A DNA stretch of 64,000 nt from NCBI GenBank assembly GCA_948146395.1, contig OX411545.1:22151526-22215525 (forward strand). Direction: 5' to 3'. The notes beneath the pieces were generated by a model. That model had not been told where the DNA came from. It was given only the letters and a program-made list of their open reading frames with translations, and searched no databases. Positions 31,198 to 42,837 of the stretch are shown here, piece by piece (position 1 is the stretch's first letter; every line of letters starts with the position of its first letter). Position numbers and translations under genes: made by a program. Source of the DNA: Fragum whitleyi. Lineage: Eukaryota; Mollusca; Bivalvia; Cardiida; Cardiidae.

Positions 31198-32450
31198 GTA
31201 TGTACTTCTTTATTGTGAAGTGAATGAATATAAAGTCTGAAAAATGGTTACACATAAAGGAATATGTGTACTTCTAAGTATTTTTAGTTTTCATAGGTGG
31301 GTAACAAAAACCTCAAAACTACAGCTTCAATAAGCTGTAGTTGTGAGGTTTTAGTTACCCACTGAAAATATAAGGAAGAGCTCTAGTGGGGGGGGGGGGT
31401 ATAAATGTTAAATCTCTTGTTGCAAACTTTTTCTTTACTTGTCAGCCACCACAATTCATTTAGACATGAAAATGGGTGAGCCATTTTGTTCCCTCATGGT
31501 AAAATAATAAGGACAATTCTCTAAGATAAGGGATGTAATATTTTTGGTGAAAATACAGTTTCTTGGGAATATTAAGATACTACCCAAGATTTCTTTTAGA
31601 AATTTCATTAGGCTGAATTCAAATACACTCAGTTTGGGGTCTAGATAAGAAGGAGTAAAACTAGTCTAAAATACTTTTTAATGAAACCCTATGTTGTTGG
31701 TTCTCATTTAATTTGTCTCATTGAGACATTTCAATGACTATCAACAATATTATATAGTTTCAGGTTGGAATAATGAAAAATTCAAATTTGAAAGTCAAAA
31801 TACCCTCTCTTTCCGTAGCTCTATACTTTTTAAATTTCATCATTTACAACAGAGCATTGTTAACACAGCATCTATTTCATGTAATTAATAATTTAGAAGT
31901 TTTAGAAATATACATGATGCCATGATAGTAGTTTTCTTTAAAGCTTTAAAGCCCCAGTTTGCGTTAAAATATCCCTAATTTTGTGAACATTCTTCGAATA
32001 ATAATTCTTGATTTAGTTTTATGAAAGATGGGTTACATAGAAATACAAATCAATCAACAAACATGAGCTTTTTTCGGGAAACGCATATTCTGTCATATGC
32101 AGTAAAATATGTAAATGAGATTTTGGTCATGAGATATACACCCACGGGCAGAAGCAGTAATGCATACATATTATTCAAATTCTTGTCCAAAATGTTGTGG
32201 GTCCTGATTATTCATCATGTTAGATCTTTATATAGATCACTGCATCATAATCATTTGAATAAGCAAATATTGAAACGACAAATCCAAGCTTAGCTTTGAG
32301 AATAAAAGTCAAGTTATTGTGTACTTAGTTGTTTAAGATCAATGTCAACTGTTTCAGATATGTTCACAAACACAGATGGGGTTTAAGTTGAATAGGGGCC
32401 ATGACAAACAAAACATACAAAAGGCTAATTTTTTTAGGCAATTTGATCAT

Positions 32451-32573
32451 TCCTGTGTTCAGGAAAAGGCGCAAACTGTTTGCTAATTATTCCCTGCTTT
32501 GCATGCAAGTGTAAGTACAAAGCAGGGTATAATTTGCAAACAGTTTGCACCATTTTATCATACTGAACGTAAG
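32451..32573. repeat. Foldback MITE, family TTCAGGATGACA
   Basis: It reads tcctgtgttcaggaaaaggcgcaaac...ccctgctttgcatgc, then gtacaaagcagggtataatttgcaaac...tcatactgaacg. It is more diverged than the copy at 9159. Confidence 0.65.
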
Positions 32574-32737
32574 GCATGTTGATTTTTGGATTGAAATTAT
32601 ATTTCCTGTTCTTTATAGATACATTGAAATAGAATTTTTAGAGAGAAATTAAGAAAGAAATACAATCAAGTTTGACTTTGAAAATTTATGACAAAATTAT
32701 TGCAGAGAAAATTGCATGCCAGTTCGGCACAATTGTT

Positions 32738-32899
32738 TTTAAGGTAGTGGACCTATAACAGTTCCATAACCTCTCGGAAGTAATGAACTTTTACAGTGTT
32801 CACTGAGGTTTCCTAATGGTTTTCATTAGGAAACCCCAATTAACATTGTTAAAAAACATGCGGTCCAGAGGCTGAACTATAACAGGTCCACTACCTTAA
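32738..32899. repeat. Foldback MITE, family TTAAGGTAGTGGACC (complete)
   Basis: A 162 bp palindrome with ends tttaaggtagtggacct / aggtccactaccttaaa and the centre ggtttcctaatggttttcattaggaaacc. Other copies are at 39561-39705, 43884-44027 (truncated), 54398-54549, 58289-58453 (diverged), 60599-60747 and half at 28682. Confidence 0.8.
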
Positions 32900-33128
32900 A
32901 TTCTAGTGCCTCTTTCAAAAACATGTACTAATGGTGCAAGAGGATACTCTATATCAAACCCAGAGCTTTGCTGATGTGCGAGTAATGTTGGTTTTTATAT
33001 AACATTATTTTGAATAAATGATGTGATTGGTTAATTCATTTCCTATTGACTGGCAAAATTTGGTGGATTATTTTTGAAATTTGTAGGAAATATCATTTGA
33101 AGGATTATTTTTTCTCTTTTTCCCATAG

Positions 33129-33284
33129 CTCTCTGCCCTGCTGGTATGGAGTCCACCCAGAAATCCTGTGTACCGTGTCCCATTGGCAGCTATAGACCCA
33201 GCTCATTTCCAAACCAGTGTGTCGACTGTAGTAATAGTGCAAGTACGCGATACCCAGGAGCTACTGATGCTAACCAGTGTCTAG
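33129..33284 (+). CDS. Exon 14: ephrin-receptor-like cysteine-rich module 1
   Basis: The 52-residue exon starts ALCPAGMESTQKSCVPCP and ends PGATDANQCL. The pattern C-P-x-G...C-x-x-C-P-x-G-x-Y...C-x-x-C...G-x-T-x-x-x-x-C is the tyrosine-kinase ephrin-receptor-like (GCC2/GCC3) module found in SVEP1 and SCUBE proteins. Six cysteines are present. The acceptor is cccatag and the donor GTATGC, phase 1. It is the first of seven such modules. Confidence 0.92.
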   Translation, partial: LSALLVWSPPRNPVYRVPLAAIDPAHFQTSVSTVVIVQVRDTQELLMLTSV

Positions 33285-33959
33285 GTATGCTATGTTCAAC
33301 GTGAAAGTTTGCAATTTGTCTAAGAATCGGTGGCTTAGTGTGAAACAATAGTAACTGCCTATGTGTTAATAGGCTAGTACAACTGTTTTGCACTGAGCCA
33401 TCAAAATGGCACCCTACTTTGCATGGGTGCTACAGTGTCAAGCAGGGTACCATTTTAAAATAATTTTTGACCAGGAATGATTTTTAATATCATTTTCTAG
33501 GAAAAATCTCCGAATCTTGAATTGGATCTTGTGGTATAAAACCCTAAGAGTTACCAAAGAGCCTGAAAAACTCGTACATAGAGTCCTTGATCAATAGGAT
33601 AAAAGAAAATGTGGTTTCTTAAAGGACAAGTTGCTCCATAAAATTCGGTTTTGACAAATAGAAAAGATCATAAATGAGCCTGCATCTGCAAACTCTGACC
33701 AGAATCTTCACTATGCGTATAGTATATAATGTCTTAGAGTATCTCTAGGCAATCAGGTAACTATTTATTTACAGTATGTGGCTGTTGACTCTACACAATG
33801 TTTGCACCTCACAAAAATTTCAAATTGTTGGAAATGTCATGCTCAGGCTCAATTATCTCTGAATGCTATGATGCGGGTGATCAAAGAGACAATTGTATAA
33901 TTTTGGACCCTGGTAGAGGTGTTAACCCTACAAAGATTGACTATGTTTTCTTTTTCCAG
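33285..33959 (+). other. Intron 14
   Basis: It holds a decayed hairpin MITE (33331-33400) and a TIR MITE of the TGAGCCTGTG family (33674-33851). The rest is unremarkable. Confidence 0.65.
33674..33851. repeat. TIR MITE, family TGAGCCTGTGCATGACATTTCC
   Basis: It begins tgagcctgcatctgcaaac and ends attgttggaaatgtcatgctcaggctca. The internal cagaatcttcactatgcgta runs opposite to the 4062 copy, so one half is rearranged. Confidence 0.6.
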
Positions 33960-34136
33960 CTGTATGTGATGGAGGTACCGTCTCTACTACTGGTTTCCAG
34001 CCGTGTTACAGTTGTGACCTCGGCTACTATCGAATAAACTCGACCTATTGCCAGGCTTGTCCACTAGGACTCACCACAACCTTCTATGGGGCAACAGATG
34101 CTAACTCTTGTGTGAATGCAACACTCACCAATATAG
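33960..34136 (+). CDS. Exon 15: ephrin-receptor-like module 2
   Basis: The 59-residue exon starts AVCDGGTVSTTGFQPCYSC and ends SCVNATLTNI. The core CYSCDLGYYRIN...YCQACPLGLTTTFYGATDANSC matches the module with six cysteines. The sequons NST and NAT are present. The acceptor is tttttccag and the donor GTAAAT, phase 1. The last eight residues form a short linker not seen in module 1. Confidence 0.9.
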
Positions 34137-34799
34137 GTAAATATTGATTACAGTACATAATTAAACAGGTCTGTAAAGATTTAATTTTCAAGAGAAATAT
34201 AATTTCTTCTTTCAGAGCCTTCAGCACCTTGATTTTAGAATATTTTGAATAGATTTTTAAATAAGATGACACTAGTGGAAGAACTACCTAAATTATCTTT
34301 CATGTTGATGAAATATCAATTTATTATACTTATTATCGTAAACAGATCAATAATCTGTTTATGGAAGACATGGTTTGATAATTTAAGTATTTCATCAATT
34401 TTTTATGTGTTTAGAGCTGACAGTAATTTATAAATTTGGTATTTCATTATCACTTTATTATTATCCTCTATATACAATGTACTTCTTTTCCTCAAGTTAT
34501 TTAAACCTCTATAAAAATTGCTGCTTTTGGCGCTTTAAAGTGTTTTACAAACACATTGTTTTAGATTTCATATTACATCATAATATCAACATTTCTTGAT
34601 ATTTACCAATTGGTTCAAAATGGAAAGTGTGAAAATAACCCAATACAAAAAATTATCTATATATAATAAATTCTGACCAGAAAGGTATTCATTGTAACAG
34701 ACTAAACTCACCTTTGAATCCTAATATACATTTGACCTCAAATATAACTCCTTTCTTAGAGGAAGTTTTTCATCAGATAACAACAAACTAATCTTTCAG
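34137..34799 (+). other. Intron 15
   Basis: A 663 bp AT-rich intron with no repeat, RNA or coding feature I can support. The two short open frames in it (34245-34433 and 34405-34599) are AT-rich and lack any family signature. Confidence 0.65.
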
Positions 34800-34961
34800 A
34801 GCCATGCTCTGCGGGTACACAATCAAATAACGCGGGTGGATGTGATCTGTGTGATTTTGGAACATATAGGACAAAAGACTCAGGACTAACAACCTGCGTG
34901 TCTTGTGGTGGATTAACAACTACCTTTATCCGGGGAGCAGTTTCACAAAGTTCTTGTACAG
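34800..34961 (+). CDS. Exon 16: ephrin-receptor-like module 3
   Basis: The 54-residue exon starts EPCSAGTQSNNAGGCDLC and ends RGAVSQSSCTG. The motif CDLCDFGTYR...CVSCGGLTTTF...SC gives six cysteines in the usual spacing. The acceptor is tctttcag and the donor GTATGG, phase 1. It has no initiating Met and is clearly internal. Confidence 0.9.
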
Positions 34962-35314
34962 GTATGGTGCCCCTGTCCCCACTCCTGACCCTAGGGATAT
35001 CTTTAAAAGCTTAGAAAAACCTCTTATTTTGTTGAAATCTTTTGAAACCTTTATTTTGCTTTAAAAAGACTTAATAAGCATTCATTTTAATAAGCATTCA
35101 TTTTATTAAGAAAACCTTGAAAGGAAGTATCTTTAGTAAGTATTTAATTAACAATATTGTTCTTTAAGTCTGTTTAGTATTGTTTATTTTACAACTTTTT
35201 ACTTTTTGGTCAAATTCAGAAACTTAAAAGTTTGAGCATCATTTAGTAAGAATTACAATAACAATAAGAATTAGGTGTTAATCTATATAATAATATGCTT
35301 TCAAATAGCCTGTA

Positions 35315-36511
35315 TTTATTAGTCCCCCACCGGTTACCGGTTGGGGGACTATAGGTTTGCTTGATTCCGTCTGTCCGTCCGTCTGTCCGTCCGTCCGTCC
35401 GTCCGTCTGTCCGTCACGCTTTTGTCCGGGCTATATCTTCTAAACCATATGTGCTAGCAACTTAAAACTTGGTACACTTATAGATCTCATTGAGGAGAAG
35501 TGTCATGTTCAAGAACCGTTACTCTGCCATGCCTTTTTTTTGAGTTATTGCCCTTTGTTGTTTTTACCCTTACATTCTTGTCCGGAAAATATCTCCTAAA
35601 CTATGTGTGCTAGCAACTTCAAACTTTGTACACTTATAGATCTCATTGAGGAGAAGTGTCATGTTTAAGATCCATAACTCTGCCACTCCCGCTTTTTGAG
35701 TTATTGCCCTTTGTTGTTTTTACCCTTACATTCTTGTCCGGATCATATCTCCTAAACCATAAGTGCTAGCAACTTCAAACTTTGTACACTTATAGATCTC
35801 ATTAAGGAGAAGTGTCATGTTCAAGATCCATAACTCTGCCACACCCACTTTTTGAGTTATTGCCCTTTGTTGTTTTTACCCTTACATTCTTATCTGGATC
35901 ATATCTCCTTAACCATAAGTGCTAGCAACTTCAAACTTTGTACACTGATAGATCTCATTAAGGAGAAGTGTCATGTTTAAGATCCATAACTCAGCCACAC
36001 CCACTGTTTGAGTTATTGCCCTTTGTTGTCTTTACCCTTACATTCTTGTCCGGATCATATCTCCTAAACTATAAGTGCTAGCAACTTCAAACTTTGTACA
36101 CTTATAGATCTTATTGAGGACAAGTGTCATGTACAAGAACTGTTATTCTGCCACACCCACTTTTTGATTTATTGCCCTTTGTTGTTTCTACCCTTACATT
36201 TTTGTCCGGATCATATCTCCTAAACCATAAGTGCTAGCAACTTCAAACTTTGTACACTGATAGATCTTATCGAGGACAAGTGTCATAAACAAGAACTGTT
36301 ACTCTGCCATTTCCACTTTTTGAGTTATTGCCCTTTGTTGTTTTTAGTCTTACATTCTTGTCCAGATCATATCTCCTAAACTATAAGTGCTAGCAACTTT
36401 AAACTTTGACAGTTATAGATCTAGTAAGTAGGAGATATATTATAAGAGAGGATTTTTTGTTATCCGGTGGGGGACTCCTGTATTGCATCGCTATACGACA
36501 TGCTCTTGTTT
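35315..36511 (+). mobile_element. Helentron-like element with 156 bp tandem core (AGTCCCCCACCGG family)
   Basis: It starts TTATTAGTCCCCCACCGG with the immediate hairpin ccccaccggttaccggttgggg and a long GTCCGTCCGTCTGTCC tract. Seven gtccgg-marked monomers follow at 35424, 35580, 35736, 35892, 36048, 36204 and 36360, each exactly 156 bp apart. It ends TTATCCGGTGGGGGACTCC...GACATGCTCTTGTTT. The 5' AGTCCCCCACCGG and 3' CCGGTGGGGGACT are perfect reverse complements. Confidence 0.88.
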
Positions 36512-36944
36512 ATCATGAAATATTGATTTAAGGGACCATTCCAATACATGACCCCTTTTTGGTGATCCCTTTAATTTTCCCTCAACACAAGTTTTACTGT
36601 AGTTTAACAGAGATACAGATAGGAGGAGTTTCAAATAGGGGTTTCAAATTACATTGTTTTAACGTTTCTTGCACAAATCCTATATTTTGGTAATCATTAG
36701 AATCGTCTTTATGAGACAATTCAAATGAGTGACCACAACACAGGATTTCAATAATAAATGAATATTTTAAATTGGCAATATCCCCTTTTATGCTATGGTC
36801 ACAATGTCAAACTATCACCACGCAATCTTTAGACATCGGCAGATTCATAAACTTTAATGCCGCCAGGCCATTTTTTTGCAAATCGGTGCGAGTGGTTATA
36901 AATTACTGCCTGGGAGGCGGCAGGTGGTTTCTAAGGTCTGATGT

Positions 36945-38674
36945 GCGTTTGCTAGTGTTGGGCAATCGGTTTGAAATCATAATCGATTATCGGTTTTTAG
37001 TCAGAAGAATTAATCAACTAATGATCGATTATAAAATCGGTTTCATTGATAAAAAAACAGTACTGCATGATCTGTTTGTATCCTTTGGAATTACAAGACT
37101 ACATTTGAATTTATCTTAAATTGCAATATCTGTGCATCGTTACTTAATTGATATGATTTAAGGCTTAAGAATTTGTTATTGAAACTGTTTATGTTGTATA
37201 AAGACAATTGGAAAATGTTTATTGTTTTTGCATATTTTTACATCTCTCATCCCCTCTCTGAACAAGAAGTTGCAGTTACACGTGTATTTGTATAAAATGT
37301 GAAGCATCAGTGCCCAATAGGGTAATAGATATCTTAAGAAAAGAAGAAGTGCAATGTTATACAATAAAATTGAAATCAGCACCATAGACAGATGATCAGA
37401 TATTTGTTAGATGGATAGTTGGTTGGACACTTAGATAGAAAGCTGTAAACCAGTAAACCCATATCTCCTTGATTATGGTCATAGAAAGAGGATCATCACT
37501 TGTCAATCAACACTCTATTTCTTGCTTTCACTAAATGTTTCCCCAGTTTTCATTTCTACTTTTATCAAAATACAAAAGTGATTATGGATAACAATGATTT
37601 TTGCAAAAGCCAAAAATACATCAGCAAACTTTTGATGACTTAGAGCCACCTGGGTAAAAGACATGGCAATGGTCCAGAAAAAACTGTCAGACAGTTGGTC
37701 TAACAAACCTTAATAAACTATCAGACTGAAGCAAGACCTGTCAGACCGAACATTTTAGGGGTCAAATTATATTATAACTGTTTTCTTTCCTCATTAAGAT
37801 TAACTAGCAGTAATATTATAGGCCTAACTGGGTTGTCAAAAGTCCTCCCAGTGTTTTAAGTACTTTGATTTAAAAGCTGAGATTCGGAGATTAACAGGGT
37901 TATCAAAAAATGTTTTTTGAAGCCTGTTCAAGTCAAAAGGCTACAGTCACTTGTGGTTTTCAATAAAAATAACAAGACATAATTTGATGGGTCGAACATT
38001 CTTGGGTACGAATAAGCAGAAAATTATTTTAGTCTGTGTGCTTTTAATACTGGAAAAATACGAAATATTCAGGTAAAATAAGACAAGCTATCAATAATTC
38101 TTTCTAAATTGGACCCTAAAATCATCTCTTCTTCCACTAAATTGATACATTTTATAGAAGAGATTTTTCGTTTTCTAGGGGTGCCGAAAGTCGTAGAGGA
38201 ACTGTTTATTGACGGAAGCTAGACCTATGTAAAGTTTAAGAAAAATGTTTGTTTTCGTGAGAAAGATGTCCAGAATAGTGTTTTCTCAAGTGAAAGAAAG
38301 GATTTACTGTTAAATTATTTTCTTTGCCCACAAAATAGTGTCGGACATTCAGACCAACGATATGGTAAAATTTACCGGACCAAGGGGATTTTTGTTCGAC
38401 ATGCCCGACGGTCCTTCGCCATGACGGGGGTAAGGAAATATCTCTTGATCCTCGGGAATATTATTGTTTGCACCCGCTATTTGTTTCTAGCAAGGATTAC
38501 ATAAACTGCTTATTGCATTGTGACTGTTATATTCTTGGACCAAATGTCCGGTAAAAACACGTTCCGGGCCGACTACAGTCGATTGTGAAATTTCTTAGTC
38601 GATAATCGTAATCGGAAGGCCAAACCAACTGATTTTCGATTATAATCGATCATCGTCCCATCACTAGCGTTTGC
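36945..38674. mobile_element. hAT-like non-autonomous element with 8 bp target duplication
   Basis: The element body is 36953-38666 (1,714 bp). Its ends TAGTGTTGGGCAATCGG and, in reverse complement, TAGTGATGGGACGATGA resemble hAT termini. The 8 bp direct repeat GCGTTTGC flanks it at 36945-36952 and 38667-38674, the duplication length typical of hAT. Subterminal ataatcgatta motifs occur at both ends. I see no transposase. Confidence 0.82.
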
Positions 38675-38971
38675 TGTAATCAGGATGTCTGTTAGACAGC
38701 AAGCCCGCCACGGTCAGCTTTAAACGCCACTGTCCAGCAAACAGGTAGACACAGGCAATACTTCACCTGCAACTAACCTGCAAGTTGGCGTTCTAACTGC
38801 CACTGCCCAATAATCTGACGGCGGAAGGCCAGTTTCCTAGAAATTAAAAGTCTAGATTGCTCTAAAAAAAATAAAAACTGGCAGTTATCAAGCCAGGCGG
38901 TGACATTTAATATTTGTGACCGCAGCATTATCTGTACCACTGGTTAATTAAGTAACATGCTTCTTTTCTAG

Positions 38972-39145
38972 GTCTCTGTGGACAAGGAATGATATCAACA
39001 GATGGCAAGGCGCCGTGTACAATGTGCCCTAAAGGGACGTACTACTCTAACAGCACCTACTGCCAACCTTGTAATGCTGGATTCACTACAGACGGAATTG
39101 GAAAGCAAACATTCCAAGACTGCGTGTCTGAATCCCTATTAAGAG
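38972..39145 (+). CDS. Exon 17: ephrin-receptor-like module 4
   Basis: The 58-residue exon starts GLCGQGMISTDGKAPCTMC and ends FQDCVSESLLR. The core CTMCPKGTYYSNSTYCQPCNAGFTTDGIG fits the module with six cysteines; NST is a sequon. The acceptor is tcttttctag and the donor is the weaker GTGGGT, phase 1. A Met inside the exon is not a start. Confidence 0.9.
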
Positions 39146-39560
39146 GTGGGTTTAACCCTAGTTATGTTGAACACCGAATATTCCTGCTTTAGCAGGAGGT
39201 ATTGACAAAGATAAGTCTGCTCGTAAGTGCAGTCTGATCCTGGTCTGTAAAAGAGTCTACAATGGCACGAGGAACATGTATAGTCCTGAAGTTAGAAGGG
39301 TGAAGAATGAATATTACCTCTCTACCATCTGCCTGGAAGGGAACATTAGAAAACTTTTTTACAACTTAACTTTTACATCAGATCTGTTAGGCAGGTCAAT
39401 GGACACTCTGATGAAGTGGTATTAGCCAACCAATTTCTGAGTTTCTTTTCTAATAAGATGATTAAACGCAGAGATCCAGTGGTCAGGGCAATACTGTTGT
39501 AAGTGCCTATAAATATTTAGGCACTTACAATGGCATTGGGCTGACCCCCTCGAAATTATC

Positions 39561-39705
39561 TTAAGGTAGTGGACCCGTAATAGTTCTGCAACGTTTTGGA
39601 TTTAATGAGCTTTAGCAGTGTTTTTTATTAGGAAACCTTGGTCAACATTGTAAAGAATTATGAGTTCTGACTTGTTGCGGAACTATTACAGGTCCACTAC
39701 CTTAA
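39561..39705. repeat. Foldback MITE, family TTAAGGTAGTGGACC
   Basis: Its ends are ttaaggtagtggacccgtaatag and tattacaggtccactaccttaa. The centre has lost part of one ttcattagg arm. Confidence 0.75.
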
Positions 39706-39959
39706 CAATATTGGAATGAATATGCCTGGGCATGAAGTGACACCAAGTCCCTACACATCAATGAAGGATAAGACATTTAATAAATTCAGACCCCTCAGTG
39801 AATGGAAAGTTCTGAAGCTTATTAATTCCTCTAAGACCACCAAATGCGAACTCCATGCTTTTACCACAGTTTAACTTAAATATCAAATGAAAAGCTATTT
39901 TTCGAACAAGAACTAAATATATATTTCAATCAGTTTCATTGAAATAAAAAGGTATAAAA

Positions 39960-40260
39960 AGTTCGCGTCGAAAACAACACACCCAAAAGGACAATATTTA
40001 TGAAAGAACGACCGTGATTTATTGGAAATTTTCACCTGGCCGTAAACGGATTTTCACGCTTGCGCACTGGGCGTAACGTCATTGTAGGCATTCCTCTCAA
40101 AGGTAAACATGGCGAACGCTTGTTATTTACACAGCTATCGAACAACAATACGAAGGTTCGAATTTGTTATTGGGCTATCAACTTGAGCAGTCAGAACAGT
40201 TTAAACCTTAGCAAGCGGAAACACAGATACGATTACTTTATACCCTAAATCTGAAATACC
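39960..40260 (+). promoter_or_regulatory. CpG-richer segment with NRF1-like and CRE-like motifs (candidate)
   Basis: This part of intron 17 contains gttcgcgtcgaaaac, tgcgcactgggcg (one half of an NRF1-type GCGCA site) and taacgtcattg (CRE-like), followed by an ATG in the context aaacatggcg at 40108. The open frame after that ATG is about 25 codons long. This composition differs from the surrounding AT-rich intron and could mark an internal promoter. The evidence is motif-level only. Confidence 0.25.
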
Positions 40261-40483
40261 TACCCACGAGTCTAACAACAAGGTCCGGATAACCGTAAGT
40301 CGGAAACTATGGTATGGTAAGAGTGTTTTTCACGGCGTTGTAACGATGTAATCTTGTTAAAAATATGATTTCCAAATAAACGTTTTTATCTCACAAATTA
40401 AAGTCGGCATTTTTCGGACTGTTCGCTTAGTAAATTTGGTGAAAACTTCGGATGGAAATCCAAATTGGTCTAATTGAGAGTCA

Positions 40484-40585
40484 TATTTCACAGTGACCAA
40501 TTATTTAGCTTCAACTTTTGTAAATTACATATTTATGTGTGTAATATACAAAAGTTGAAGCTAAATAATTGGTCACTGTGAAATA
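40484..40585. repeat. Perfect 39 bp inverted repeat
   Basis: The arm 40484-40522 (tatttcacagtgaccaatta...) is the exact reverse complement of 40547-40585, with a 24 nt AT-rich spacer. A 39 bp arm without mismatch indicates a recent origin or ongoing correction. No sister copy is in this window. Confidence 0.9.
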
Positions 40586-42837
40586 AGTATATGAGGGATG
40601 ATCGAGAAGTTCGTATAATTGGCCCATAACTTTGGCAATTCTAGCTTGTACGGTGTATAATTTTGAGGTTGTGAAGTTCAGTATCTACCAAGAGTACAAA
40701 TGTTTTTTTTGTTGTTTTTTTTGCAAAATCATATTAAGCGGCCTTGAATTTCGTTACCATAGTAACATATGTAGTCTTAGGCGGGGGATCGTAAAAACGT
40801 ATTATAAAACTGATACATATATCAAATTTTCTGAATGTTTTCATAAATTTTATTTCAAACTTCATACTAGAAATAAATAAGACGTAAATAGGTATTCAAT
40901 TGTCACAATTTAAACATTTTTGGAAGAGTTTTCACGAACACAGATTATATATCAAAAAATCTATTTTCGAGTGAATAGTGACCTGACGTCAACACCAAAA
41001 TGTGAATTCCGTTTATTTCTTGAATTTTGTCACGATCACGAGTCAATCACCACCCTAACTTTTTCAAATAATTTGGAAAAAAGTATTATTTTGTCAAACA
41101 GGGAAGTTTTTCATTAGTTACCATGGATATTCAAAGAAAATCGAGCTTTATTAGAGGGTTAAGAATGGTATATTGGAGTTTCAACAAACGAAGTCGTCCC
41201 AAATGATCCTCACTACTTTCCAAACATCAAAGCCTAGCATCTGTGTATACACTTCACTAGAAAGACTATTCATAAAGAAATTGAAGATAAATTTGAATCC
41301 CAAATTGAATGGGGATACTTCATGCAAGGTCATTTATTAGGCTCAGAAAGGCATGCGAGCAAATGGATACTCTGTAGAAAAGAGTTTATAATGACGTCGC
41401 ATTCGACGTTCTAGCTCCCCCGCCTACGTGTAGGGTCTATGTATCTATTAAATCACAGTATAGCCGCTATATAACTTACAAATTTGAAAATTACCACATT
41501 TATTACACAGATGTTGCATAAAATAGATGTATATTTTTTATTTTGATAGTCATCTTTTCTGAAGATTTATAACCCCATTTTACGAATTTCTGGATCAACC
41601 CTCGAATATATATATATATAAACATAAAAAAGGCTTGACATAACACATTTGATGGTTGGTCAAAATCATATTACTACAAAGTCGTTGAAATATATTATGC
41701 AAAATTAAATCAAGATATTGAATTAAAATTCTACCGCAGAAGGGCTTTGACAATTAGATGGCATGAAATTTCTTCAAATTATAATTATTTGTCGGTACAA
41801 AATCATTTTGCGTGATATTTCCATTTTCTTTAATCCACAAATGTTCACCCATGTTTTTAACTTTATTTCAATTTGTCAAAAATATAACGAATGAATATCA
41901 TAAACAAATAATTAGAAAAATAAATACAAATAAACACAAATTTGATGATATTCCGTTGTCGATTAAAGGTTGTGTCTAGGTATATCACCGCTTGAAATTA
42001 GTCTTTTGCGGCATGTCAGATGAATCATTGAAGGATAAAATTTGTGTTTAATCAAGTCATAAAGTTTTATTAATTACATGTAGCTGGGTGGTTTTGTTTA
42101 TTGGAAGCATTGTGACATCTTGCCGATTACACAACAGCGCACATGGCATATGATTTGCCGAAGGGAACCCTTTCTGTGTGTACCGATAATTCTTCTAACA
42201 TGCCCTTTATTTTCAAAATCGTTTCTGAAACATTTTTCAAATTTATACACTTTTTTTTTTAATTTCGGCACACAAAACATTTCTTTATGTTAAAAAATGG
42301 TCACCATTTCAAGCTGTAATAAGTGTTAAGCGGGTTCAATATCGTTTACGCGAAGAGAATTTCTTTTCTGTTTTTTCAACAAATAAGTTTTCACAATATT
42401 GTAAATATCGAAAAACTATTTAAATGTTGTGCAAAATGTAATATTAAGTGAGTGCGAGAAACAGACTAAAAGAGCGAGAGAGAGGGAGAGATTGTACTAA
42501 ATAAAAAATTGACGGGTTGTTAAAATGTCGCAAATGTAGCTTTTAAAAGCTGTGCTTGCGTTGATTCTATAATTCATCAATCATCGACGAGGGTTGTTCC
42601 CATTTCGTCTAATCCCATTTGACGATATTGTTCAACGAACAAAACATTACTTATTTCGTTCGTGCGTACTGCGTGTCATGTTATTACGCTCTCGGACAAG
42701 ATTTATAACAGAGGCAGATTTCTTCCTGATTTTCGTACTGTTCAAGTTAATACGTTATCTTCGAACCCAAGAAATAATTTCTCAGATCAAGATTTCGAAG
42801 AGACCATTCATAAAGCTTCAACTTTTTTTTATAATTG

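Larger units (their letters stand above)
31198..33128 (+). other. Intron 13
   Basis: It contains a perfect-looking hairpin (31300-31362, cctcaaaactacagcttcaataagctgtagt...), a G run (31388-31399), a foldback MITE (32451-32573) and a TTAAGGTAGTGGACC MITE (32738-32899). The long part 31400-32450 has no recognised feature; a 90-codon open frame at 32021-32293 shows no family features. Confidence 0.7.
34962..38971 (+). other. Intron 16
   Basis: A 4.0 kb intron dominated by a 156 bp tandem-array element (35315-36511) and a hAT-like element (36945-38674 including target duplications). The interval 34962-35314 shows nothing. Sequence flanking the hAT element (about 36830-36944 and 38675-38915) is relatively GC-rich (gccgccaggcc...gccaggcggtgac) and may be an older repeat that the hAT entered. 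Confidence 0.75.

Noticed and set aside
35424..36511. Regularly spaced repeats that might suggest a CRISPR array
   Set aside because: The 156 bp units are contiguous tandem monomers without unique spacers, lie in an intron of an animal gene, and have transposon-type ends.
40586..40680. Mariner-like terminal sequence gagggatgatcgagaagttcgt
   Set aside because: I could find no matching inverted end nor any mariner transposase motif downstream, so it is not listed as an element.
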